A stretch of 6,965 bases of DNA from Candidatus Eiseniibacteriota bacterium (lineage in GTDB: Bacteria; Eisenbacteria; RBG-16-71-46), in contig CAIXRL010000706.1 in assembly GCA_903921835.1 (NCBI GenBank), positions 1 through 6,965 on the forward strand. Direction: 5' to 3'. Made by a program: the position numbers and the translations under genes. How positions within the stretch are numbered: the first letter of the stretch is position 1; every line of letters begins with the position of its first letter. This document shows positions 1 to 5,549 of the stretch, piece by piece. The notes under the pieces are model-generated. The model made no database searches, was not told the origin of the DNA, and saw only the letters and a program-made list of their open reading frames with translations.

Positions 1-1
1 G

Positions 2-352
2 CTGCTGCACGCGGCCGCCTCGGTGTACGGCGAGATCGGCGGCGTGCAGGTGCTCTCCAACGAGGGCCTCTCCAAGACGCAGATCGAGGAGCGGGTTGCC
101 GCCGAGGTCGCCCACTGGCGCGACGGCGGGCTGTTGCTGACCGATTTCTGGGGCGGTTCGTGCCACACCTGTGCCATGGCCGCCGCGCGGGGCAACGGCA
201 GCATCGTGCTGCTCACGGGCGTCAACCTGCCCATGCTGCTCGACTACCTGCACAACCGCGGGCGCTTCGGCGTGGATGCGCTGGCCGACCGCATGCAGCA
301 GCGCGGGCGCGACAACATCCGCACCCAGCGCGGCCCTGGCCCCGGCGCATGA
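2..352 (+). CDS. PTS mannose/fructose/sorbose family EIIA component, C-terminal part (5' truncated by window edge)
   Basis: This is the last 116 codons of an EIIA of the mannose family, the cytoplasmic protein that takes phosphate from HPr and passes it to EIIB. The frame is open from the first bases of the window, so the true start, and the N-terminal His that carries phosphate in this family, lie upstream. What identifies it is the core segment LLTDFWGGSCHTCAM (visible residues 45-59), matching the family's DxxGGSP/T region, followed by VLLTGVNLPMLLDYL, a close match to the conserved V(V)TGVNLPML strand-helix. The visible part ends with a short polar tail. An odd point is the Cys-His-Thr-Cys at visible residues 54-57, where family members such as E. 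coli ManX have Pro-Phe-Asn-Ala. The TGA stop overlaps the ATG of the EIIB gene (ATGA at 349-352), so the two are probably translationally coupled. The GTG at 23 is internal to the domain and not a credible start. The family call is secure; sugar specificity is not readable from EIIA. Confidence 0.9.
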   Translation: MLHAAASVYGEIGGVQVLSNEGLSKTQIEERVAAEVAHWRDGGLLLTDFWGGSCHTCAMAAARGNGSIVLLTGVNLPMLLDYLHNRGRFGVDALADRMQQRGRDNIRTQRGPGPGA

Positions 353-834
353 GCTGGATCCTGCACCGCATCGACGATCGCCTCATCCACGGCCAGGTCC
401 TGGTGGCGTGGGGGGGACGGTTGAACCCCGACAGGATCTGGCTCGTGGACGACGCCGTGGCGGCCAACGAGTGGGAGCGCCGGCTCTACCTGGACGCGGC
501 GCCCGGAATCGACGTGCGCGTGGTGAGCGTCGCCGAGGCCGCCGCGGCGCACGCGGCCGAGGCCGGCGCGCCGGGCGCGGCCTTCCTGCTGGTGCGCGAC
601 CTCGTGACGGCGCTGCGGATGGTCGAGGCCGGTGCGGTCGTGCCCGCGTTCAACGTCGGCGGCCTGCACTACGCGCCGGGCCGGACCAAGCTCAACGAGT
701 TCGTCTACCTCGACGACGCCGATCGCGTGGCCGCGCGTGCTCTCCTCGCCCGCGGCGTGGCGCTGGAGGCCCGGGACGTGCCCGCGTCACGGTCGCAGTC
801 GCTCGTGGCGCTCGAGCCCGCGCTGGCGCCGTGA
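349..834 (+). CDS. PTS mannose/fructose/sorbose family EIIB component
   Basis: This encodes a 161-residue cytoplasmic EIIB, which takes phosphate from EIIA and transfers it to the incoming sugar at the EIIC/EIID membrane complex. The N-terminus reads RIDDRLIHGQVLVAWG (residues 7-22), the diagnostic motif of the family; His14 in RLIHGQV is the expected phosphorylated residue. A second family hallmark is FNVGGLHY followed by a Gly/Lys-rich turn, and the length is normal (about 155-165 residues). I chose ATG 349 because it leaves only six residues before the motif and overlaps the EIIA stop as ATGA. No clear Shine-Dalgarno precedes it, so translation is probably coupled to EIIA. The stop TGA (832-834) overlaps the GTG of the next gene. 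Nothing looks truncated or frameshifted. The mannose-family EIIB call is strong. Whether the substrate is mannose, glucose, fructose, sorbose or an amino sugar cannot be decided from this subunit. Confidence 0.95.
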   Translation: MSWILHRIDDRLIHGQVLVAWGGRLNPDRIWLVDDAVAANEWERRLYLDAAPGIDVRVVSVAEAAAAHAAEAGAPGAAFLLVRDLVTALRMVEAGAVVPAFNVGGLHYAPGRTKLNEFVYLDDADRVAARALLARGVALEARDVPASRSQSLVALEPALAP

Positions 835-1538
835 CGCTCCAGCTCCTGCTCACGCTGCTGCTCGGAGGGCTGGCCACGCTCGACGCCACGCCGGTGGCGC
901 AGACGCTGCTTTCCCAGCCGCTCGTCACCTCGACGCTGCTCGGCCTGCTCTGGGGCGACGCCCATACCGCGCTGGCGGTGGGTGTCGTGCTGCAGATCCT
1001 GGCCGCGAGTACGACGCCGCTGGGCTCGCGCACGCCCGAGGACTACGCCGCCGGCGGGGTCGTCGGCGTGGGACTCGCGCTGGCGCTCGCGCACGGCGTC
1101 ACCCTCCAGCCCTGGCGCGACGCCGCGCAGCTCGCGGGCGTCTTCGCCGGCATGCTCGCGGCCACGAGCGGCGTGCCGCTCATCAAGTGGCAGCGCCGCC
1201 GCAACGAAGGCCTGAGCCGCTGGTGCGAACGCGAGCTGCGCGCGGGGAACGAAAGCGCCCTGGGGCATGCGAGCCTGGCGGGCGTGACCATGGCGTTCGC
1301 CGTCGGCGTCGCGCTCTGCGCGGCCTGGCTGGCGGGCGGGATCGTGCTGCTGCGGCCGTTCGTCGAGCACGAATCGCTGCGGCTCTCGCGCGCGTGGACG
1401 CTGGCGCAGCCGTTGTGGATGGGCTACGGCCTCGCGCAGCTGCTGCACGCGTTCGTGCAGCGCCGCATGACGCGCCTGGGCGTGTTCGGCGCGGCCATGA
1501 TCGGCGCGTGGCTCACGCTCGTGATGGGCACGCCGTGA
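831..1538 (+). CDS. PTS mannose/fructose/sorbose family EIIC component (divergent)
   Basis: This is a 235-residue hydrophobic membrane protein in the position of EIIC, one of the two integral membrane subunits that form the sugar channel. Strong hydrophobic stretches lie at about residues 3-17, 31-60, 73-90 and 100-115, with more in the C-terminal third; a charged loop (IKWQRRRNEGLSRWCEREL) separates the halves. The segment LLSQPLVTSTLLGLLWGD (residues 26-43) fits the family pattern of a Pro-Leu-Val helix ending in Gly-Asp. A recognisable but altered version of the conserved LEL...PxD region follows, reading VLQILAASTTPLGSRTPEDY (residues 53-72). Gln55 sits where most relatives have Glu. GTG 831 is the only start that overlaps the EIIB stop (GTGA) and gives a normal N-terminus; no clear Shine-Dalgarno is visible. 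The stop overlaps the EIID start. Gene order, size and topology support the call better than sequence identity does, because this is the least conserved protein in the set. Confidence 0.85.
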   Translation: MTLQLLLTLLLGGLATLDATPVAQTLLSQPLVTSTLLGLLWGDAHTALAVGVVLQILAASTTPLGSRTPEDYAAGGVVGVGLALALAHGVTLQPWRDAAQLAGVFAGMLAATSGVPLIKWQRRRNEGLSRWCERELRAGNESALGHASLAGVTMAFAVGVALCAAWLAGGIVLLRPFVEHESLRLSRAWTLAQPLWMGYGLAQLLHAFVQRRMTRLGVFGAAMIGAWLTLVMGTP

Positions 1539-2299
1539 GTGGCCGCCTGCGTCCCCTGACGCTGTGGCGGGTCGCGCTGCGCGCGAACCTGCTGCAGTCC
1601 ACGTGGAACTTCGAGCGCCAGCAGGGTCTGGGCTGGGCGTACGCGCTGCAGCCCGTGCTCGAGGCGCTCTACGGTGACGCCGGGACGCGCCGCGCGCGGC
1701 TGGCCGAGCACACCGCGTACTTCAACACGCAGCCGACGCTGGCCTCGCTCGCGCTGGGCGTCGCGGCGCGCCTGGAGGAGGAGCGCGCAGGTGGCGCGGG
1801 GCCGGACGAGGCAGGCATGGCGCGCGTCAAGGCGGCCCTGGGATCGGCGCTCGCGGCGCTGGGCGACCGCCTGTTCTGGTTCTCGCTGCGGCCCTTTGCC
1901 GCCGCGCTCGGCGTGCTGGTGGCGCTTGCGCATCCCGAGGCGCCATGGGGGGCGCTGGTGCTCTGGCTGGTCTACGCGGTTCCGCACCTGGTCGTGCGTT
2001 TCCTCGGCGTCGGCCTGGGCTACGCGCAGGGTCCCGCCGTGCTCGGCGGGCGTCTGCGGCGAAATCTCGAGCGCGCGGTGTCGCTGCTCGCCTACGCCGG
2101 CTGCGTCGTCCTGGGCGTGCTCGTGGCGTATGCCCTGGTCCCCGGAGGCGAAGTGCGCTCGTTCGCGGTACAGTCCGCGCTCGCCGCCGGTCTGGGTCTG
2201 GGACTGCTGTCGGCGCAGCGCGCGCGTCCGTCGCCCACGCAGTGGGCACTCGGGCTCGGCGTGCTGGTCCTCCTGGCGGCGTGGCTGCGCCAGGGCTGA
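1535..2299 (+). CDS. PTS mannose/fructose/sorbose family EIID component
   Basis: This encodes a 254-residue EIID, the second integral membrane subunit of mannose-type permeases, which works with EIIC and docks EIIB. Family landmarks appear in the usual order: LLQSTWNFERQQGLGWAYAL (residues 19-38, the N-terminal amphipathic part), HTAYFNTQPTLASLALGV (59-76, the FNTxP motif), then a Glu-rich turn LEEERA. GDRLFWFSLRPF (110-121) corresponds to the GDxxFWgxxRP motif. Three to four C-terminal membrane helices follow, from about residue 121 to the end. The length is slightly below the typical 270-300 residues, mostly from a short N-terminus. GTG 1535 overlaps the EIIC stop as GTGA, and the frame upstream of it runs inside EIIC, so this start is well supported. 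The TGA at 2297-2299 is followed by a 17-base gap carrying the HPr ribosome binding site, the only real spacing inside the PTS cluster. Confidence 0.93.
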   Translation: MSGRLRPLTLWRVALRANLLQSTWNFERQQGLGWAYALQPVLEALYGDAGTRRARLAEHTAYFNTQPTLASLALGVAARLEEERAGGAGPDEAGMARVKAALGSALAALGDRLFWFSLRPFAAALGVLVALAHPEAPWGALVLWLVYAVPHLVVRFLGVGLGYAQGPAVLGGRLRRNLERAVSLLAYAGCVVLGVLVAYALVPGGEVRSFAVQSALAAGLGLGLLSAQRARPSPTQWALGLGVLVLLAAWLRQG

Positions 2300-2305
2300 T
2301 TCATC

Positions 2306-2310
2306 GGAGG
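2306..2310 (+). promoter_or_regulatory. Shine-Dalgarno of HPr (GGAGG)
   Basis: A full GGAGG lies 6 bases upstream of TTG 2317. It decides the HPr start: without it the frame offers no ATG or GTG at the right place, and TTG here gives the active His at position 15 as in canonical HPr. It is the strongest ribosome binding site within the PTS part of the window. Confidence 0.85.
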
Positions 2311-2316
2311 ATACTA

Positions 2317-2586
2317 TTGGCTGAGGTCCAGCTTCTCATTCGCAACCAGCTCGGCCTGCATGCGAGGGCGTGCGCCCTGTTCGTCAAGGCCGCCTCCAGG
2401 TTCAAGTCCGACGTTCTCGTTTCGCGCGACGACCTCGAGGTGAACGGCAAGAGCATCATGGGCGTCATGATGCTGGCCGCCGAGGAGGGCGCCACCATCA
2501 CCGTGCGCGCCAGCGGCCCCGACGAGAAGGAGGCGCTGGAGGCGCTGCGCGATCTCGTGGACGGCAAATTCGGGGGCGAGCCATGA
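2317..2586 (+). CDS. ptsH: Phosphocarrier protein HPr
   Basis: This is an 89-residue HPr, the small cytoplasmic carrier that moves phosphate from enzyme I to EIIA. The active-site motif is NQLGLHARACALF, with the phospho-accepting histidine at residue 15 when TTG 2317 is read as Met1. The second landmark, NGKSIMGVMMLAAEEG (residues 43-58), carries Ser46. In Firmicutes and in several Gram-negative lineages this is the site phosphorylated by HPr kinase/phosphorylase (HprK). Both sites are in standard spacing. Residue 18 is Ala instead of the Pro of the classic HARP motif, a change I associate with non-enteric HPr proteins. The gene has a TTG start with a strong GGAGG, and its stop overlaps the enzyme I start (ATGA at 2583-2586). 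The intact Ser46 motif suggests that an hprK gene exists in this genome and that this PTS is linked to metabolic regulation as well as transport; that is inference, since no hprK is in the window. Confidence 0.96.
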   Translation: MAEVQLLIRNQLGLHARACALFVKAASRFKSDVLVSRDDLEVNGKSIMGVMMLAAEEGATITVRASGPDEKEALEALRDLVDGKFGGEP

Positions 2587-4361
2587 GACTTTCCGGTATT
2601 GCCGCTTCTCCAGGCCTCGCGCTCGGTCCCATCTTCCGCTTCGAGCGCGAGGAGTTCGCCGTGCGCGAGATCGAGCTCATGCCCGAGGCGGTCGAGGGCG
2701 AGCTGGAGCGCTTCCACGCCGCGCTCGAGGTTTCGCGGCGCGACCTCGCGGGCATCCGCGACGGCATTGCGGCCGAGCTCGGGGAGACGGACGCGCGCAT
2801 CTACGACGCGCACCTGCTGATCCTGGACGACCCGGAGCTGCTCGAGTCGGTCGAACGGGGCATCCGGGCGCAGCACCGCAATGCCGCGTTCGTGTTCCGC
2901 GCGTACATGACCGGGATCGCGTCCACCTTCGACAACGTCGAGGACGAGTACCTGCGTGAACGCCGCGCGGACATCGCGGACTGCGCGCGCCGCGTGCTGC
3001 GTCATCTGCTCGGAACGGGCACGCGCCAGTTCGACGAGCTGCGCGAACCCGCCATCGTGGTCGCTCACGACCTGGGTCCCAGTGAGGTGGCGATGCTGCC
3101 GCGCGACAAGGTGCTCGGTTTCGTGCTCGAGGTCGGCGGTCGCACCTCGCACGGCGCGATCGTCGCGCGTGGCCGCGGCATTCCCGCGATCGTGAGCGTG
3201 CCCGCGGCGCTGCAGAGCGTTCGCACCGGCGCCACCGCCGCGATCGACGGCTACCTGGGCGTGCTCGAAACGGACCCGGGCGAGAGCGCGCTGGCCCAAT
3301 ACCGTGTGCGCATGGAGCGCGCCCGCGTACGCACCGAGTCGATGCGCTCGCTGGAGCACGAGCCGGCGGTGACGCGCGATGGCCACAAGCTCGAGCTGGG
3401 CGCCAACCTCGAGCTGCCGGGCGAGGCCGCCGCCGCCGCGGTCTCGGGCGCCGATGGCGTCGGGCTCTTTCGCACGGAGTTCTTCTACCTCAACCGCACC
3501 GAGCGGCCGACCGAGGAGGAGCAGTACCAGGCCTACCGCTACGTCGCCGAGCGCATGCAGGGCCGGCCGGTGATCTTCCGCACCATGGACCTGGGCGGCG
3601 ACAAGGTGGCGTCCTACCTGGGCGTGACCCACGAGACGAACCCCTTCCTCGGCCTGCGCGGGATCCGGCTCGCCCTGACGAGCCCGGAGATGTTCCGCAC
3701 GCAGATCCGCGCCATCTACCGGGCCAGCGCGCACGGCCGCGTGCGCCTCATGTTTCCGATGGTCTCGGGCGTCGAGGAGCTGCACCGCGCGCTCCTGCTG
3801 CGCGACGAGGCGCTCGTGGAGCTGCAGGTGGCGGGGCAGGCGTACGACCCCAAGGTCGAGGTGGGCATCATGATCGAGACCCCGAGCGCCGTGTGGATGG
3901 CCGACGCGCTCGCCAGGCACTCGGACTTCTTCTCGATCGGGTCCAACGACCTCATCCAGTACACGCTCGCCATGGACCGCGACAATCCACGACTCGCGCA
4001 TCTCTACGAGCCGCTCGACCCGGCGGTGCTGCGCAGCGTCCGGCACACGGTCGACGCGGCGCACGCCGCCGGCCGCTGGGTCGGCGTGTGCGGCGAGATG
4101 GCGGGCGATCCGCAGAACGCCGTGCTGCTGCTCGGGCTTGGCGTGGACGAACTGTCGGTGTCGGTGTACGACGTGCCGCGCGTCAAGTCCGCCATCCGTT
4201 CCGTGCAGTACGAGGCGCTGAGCGAACTCGCGGCCAGGGCCTTGCGCTGCGAGTCGGCCGAGGCCGTGCGCGCACTGATGCACCGCGAGGTCGACCGGCT
4301 GCTTCCCAGCTTCCTCGTCCAGGACCGCGCGCAGGAGACCGCGCCCCAGGGAGACGCATGA
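2583..4361 (+). CDS. ptsI: Phosphoenolpyruvate-protein phosphotransferase (PTS enzyme I)
   Basis: This encodes a 592-residue enzyme I, the cytoplasmic enzyme that autophosphorylates from phosphoenolpyruvate and phosphorylates HPr, starting the PTS cascade. The order is: N-terminal HPr-interaction domain (about 1-145), phosphohistidine swivel domain with GGRTSHGAIVARG (His190 is the phosphorylated residue), then a PEP-binding TIM barrel (about 250-545). Barrel landmarks match E. coli enzyme I with a constant +1 offset: Arg297 in GLFRTEFFYL, Arg333 in FRTMDLGGDK, Arg359 in GLRGIR, Glu432 in IMIETPSA, Asn455-Asp456 in GSNDLIQYT and catalytic Cys503 in VCGEMAGD. All expected active-site residues are therefore present. 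The C-terminal tail is about 20 residues longer than the common 570-575. ATG 2583 overlaps the HPr stop (ATGA) behind a purine-rich GGGGGCGAG. Position in the operon suggests it serves the adjacent permease, but as the only enzyme I seen here it could serve other PTS branches too. Confidence 0.97.
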   Translation: MRLSGIAASPGLALGPIFRFEREEFAVREIELMPEAVEGELERFHAALEVSRRDLAGIRDGIAAELGETDARIYDAHLLILDDPELLESVERGIRAQHRNAAFVFRAYMTGIASTFDNVEDEYLRERRADIADCARRVLRHLLGTGTRQFDELREPAIVVAHDLGPSEVAMLPRDKVLGFVLEVGGRTSHGAIVARGRGIPAIVSVPAALQSVRTGATAAIDGYLGVLETDPGESALAQYRVRMERARVRTESMRSLEHEPAVTRDGHKLELGANLELPGEAAAAAVSGADGVGLFRTEFFYLNRTERPTEEEQYQAYRYVAERMQGRPVIFRTMDLGGDKVASYLGVTHETNPFLGLRGIRLALTSPEMFRTQIRAIYRASAHGRVRLMFPMVSGVEELHRALLLRDEALVELQVAGQAYDPKVEVGIMIETPSAVWMADALARHSDFFSIGSNDLIQYTLAMDRDNPRLAHLYEPLDPAVLRSVRHTVDAAHAAGRWVGVCGEMAGDPQNAVLLLGLGVDELSVSVYDVPRVKSAIRSVQYEALSELAARALRCESAEAVRALMHREVDRLLPSFLVQDRAQETAPQGDA

Positions 4362-4405
4362 CCCCCGAAAATGCCGTCGCTGGAGCCGCCGTACGCTCAG
4401 CGTGA
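4358..4405 (+). other. 15-codon ORF at the enzyme I/isomerase junction (leader ORF or decoy start)
   Basis: An ATG at 4358 overlaps the enzyme I stop as ATGA, exactly like the upstream PTS junctions, and has GGGAG at 4349-4353 in front. It opens only 15 codons (MTPENAVAGAAVRSA) before TGA at 4403-4405, running across the isomerase ATG at 4371 in a different frame. It may be a small coupling ORF, the remnant of a longer coupled start displaced by a one-base insertion in the C5 (4362-4366) or A4 (4368-4371) run, or chance. I do not claim a functional peptide. Confidence 0.3.
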
Positions 4406-5447
4406 CGCGCGCGGCATGGCCGCGCTTATCGAGGCGATTCCCGATCACATCGAGCAGGCGCTCGTGCGCACCGAGTCCGCGCCGTGGCAGCTGCCCGTTC
4501 GCGCCCCCGAGCTGGTCGCCATCGGCGGCATGGGCGGCTCGGCGATCGCCGCAGAGCTGACCGGCGCCATGTGGGCCGACGAGATGCCGCGGCCATGGCT
4601 GGTCGTGCGCGACTACCACTGGCCGGCGTGCGTCGGGCCGAGGGCGCTCGCGGTGCTGTCCTCCAACTCCGGCAACACCGAGGAGACGCTGTCCCTGGAG
4701 CGCGAGGCCGCCGCGCGCGGCGTGCCGCGCGTCGGGCTGTCCTCGGGCGGCGAGCTGACGGACCGTCTGCACGCCGCGGGCGCGCACTGCCAGGCCGTCC
4801 CCTCCGGCATGCCGCCGCGCGCAGCGCTGTTCCACGCCTGGGTTCCCATGACGCGCCTGGTCTCGGCGCTCGGCTGGGTGCCGGACCCCGGGCCGGCGTG
4901 GCGCGAGGCCGCGACCCTGATGCGGGCGCGGCTCGCTGAGCTGGGCGCGCAGGTGCCGGAGAGCGCCAACCCGGCCAAGCAGCTCGCGCGTGCGTGCCAT
5001 GGCAGGCTGCTGCTGGTCTACTCGGCCGCGGGTCCCACGGCCGCCGTCGCGCTGCGGCTGCGGCAGCAGCTCAACGAAAATGCTAAGCTCCTCGGCCATT
5101 CCGCAGCCGTGCCCGAGATGAACCACAACGAGATCGTCGGCTGGCAGGCCCCCGGGCCGCTCCATCGTGCGATCGCGGTGCTGGTGCTCCGGGACCGGGA
5201 GGACTCCGCCGAGGCGACGACGCGGCTGGATCTCACCGCGGAGTACGCGGCGCGCCAGGGTGCGGCCGTGCACGACATCCGGACCGTCGGGGAGAGCCGC
5301 ATTGCGCGGCTGGCCTCGCTGGTGCAGTTCGGCGACCACCTGAGCCTCCACCTCGCGCTGCTCGGCGGGGTGGATCCGACGGACATCACGAGTATCGACG
5401 AGTTCAAGCGGCGGCTCTCCGAGCACGCTTCGCCGCGCACACGATAG
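4371..5447 (+). CDS. Bifunctional phosphoglucose/phosphomannose isomerase (SIS domain)
   Basis: This 358-residue cytoplasmic protein belongs to the SIS-domain sugar-phosphate isomerases that interconvert glucose-6-P or mannose-6-P with fructose-6-P. The N-terminal SIS domain shows AIGGMGGSAIAAEL (about residues 50-63) and VLSSNSGNTEETL (95-107), the phosphate-binding Ser/Thr loops. The C-terminal half carries NPAKQLARA, then QLNENAKLL (Glu236), EMNHNEIVGW (His252) and a C-terminal DEFKRRL (Lys346). These correspond to the catalytic Glu, His and Lys known from archaeal PGI/PMI enzymes. Length is normal for the family (about 300-360). ATG 4371 gives a standard N-terminus ahead of MAALIEAIPDHIEQAL, but no good Shine-Dalgarno sits at the usual distance; ATG 4416 is an alternative that would trim 15 residues. 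The gene is in the same reading phase as enzyme I, nine bases after its stop. Next to a mannose-type PTS, it plausibly channels mannose-6-P into glycolysis. A pure glucose-6-P isomerase role, or action on another sugar phosphate, is not excluded. Confidence 0.9.
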   Translation: MPSLEPPYAQRDARGMAALIEAIPDHIEQALVRTESAPWQLPVRAPELVAIGGMGGSAIAAELTGAMWADEMPRPWLVVRDYHWPACVGPRALAVLSSNSGNTEETLSLEREAAARGVPRVGLSSGGELTDRLHAAGAHCQAVPSGMPPRAALFHAWVPMTRLVSALGWVPDPGPAWREAATLMRARLAELGAQVPESANPAKQLARACHGRLLLVYSAAGPTAAVALRLRQQLNENAKLLGHSAAVPEMNHNEIVGWQAPGPLHRAIAVLVLRDREDSAEATTRLDLTAEYAARQGAAVHDIRTVGESRIARLASLVQFGDHLSLHLALLGGVDPTDITSIDEFKRRLSEHASPRTR

Positions 5448-5448
5448 T

Positions 5449-5487
5449 CCGGAGCATCGATGAACCGCGGGTTCATGAGTGCTCCGG
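5449..5487 (+). terminator. Long hairpin directly after the isomerase stop (metK leader hairpin 1)
   Basis: The inverted repeat CCGGAGCA (5449-5456) / TGCTCCGG (5480-5487) is a perfect 8-bp stem. Inside it ATGAACC (5460-5466) / GGTTCAT (5470-5476) is a perfect 7-bp stem with a 3-base GCG loop; the two are separated by a 3x3 internal loop. It begins two bases after the isomerase TAG. No T-run follows, so it is not a textbook intrinsic terminator. It could be an operon-end or mRNA-stabilising hairpin, or part of a control element for metK. The structure is certain at base-pairing level; its role is open. Confidence 0.5.
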
Positions 5488-5540
5488 GCCCGTTCCCGAT
5501 GACGCCGGACGCAGCCGCTCCGGCGCGACACAACCCATAG
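5460..5540 (+). other. 26-codon upstream ORF in the metK leader (candidate leader peptide)
   Basis: ATG 5460 is preceded at 5 bases by GGAG (5451-5454) and opens 26 codons ending at TAG 5538-5540. The stop overlaps the metK Shine-Dalgarno (AGGAG 5539-5543), a layout that would allow translational coupling. The peptide begins MNRGFMSAPGPFPM and is rich in Pro (6) with Met at 1, 6 and 14; it has no recognisable domain. Its Shine-Dalgarno and start codon lie within hairpin 1. A 26-codon frame is common by chance in GC-rich DNA, so the call rests on the placement of the start and stop signals. Confidence 0.3.
5503..5525 (+). repeat. Inverted repeat in the metK leader (hairpin 2)
   Basis: CGCCGGA (5503-5509) pairs perfectly with TCCGGCG (5519-5525) over 7 bp with a 9-base loop. 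It shares the CCGGA/TCCGG arm sequence with hairpin 1, so the 3' arm of hairpin 1 (TCCGG 5483-5487) could instead pair with CCGGA 5505-5509, and CCGGA 5449-5453 with TCCGG 5519-5523. It lies 13 bases upstream of the metK Shine-Dalgarno. Confidence 0.45.
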
Positions 5541-5543
5541 GAG
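5539..5543 (+). promoter_or_regulatory. Shine-Dalgarno of metK (AGGAG)
   Basis: AGGAG ends 6 bases before ATG 5550, ideal spacing, and fixes the metK start, which also begins the conserved SAM synthetase N-terminus. The first two bases are shared with the TAG of the small upstream ORF. Confidence 0.85.
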
Positions 5544-5549
5544 CAGCCG

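Noticed and set aside
171..830. Upstream extensions of the EIIB, EIIC and EIID frames as long open frames starting inside the preceding genes
   Set aside because: The upstream parts translate to Arg/Ala/Pro-rich sequence without family similarity. The family N-termini begin right at the ATGA/GTGA overlaps, so the short starts at 349, 831 and 1535 are correct.
5076..5090. AT-rich GAAAATGCTAAG inside the isomerase as a possible internal promoter -10 for metK
   Set aside because: It encodes the conserved catalytic stretch NENAKLL, which explains the base composition, and no matching -35 was seen at the right spacing.
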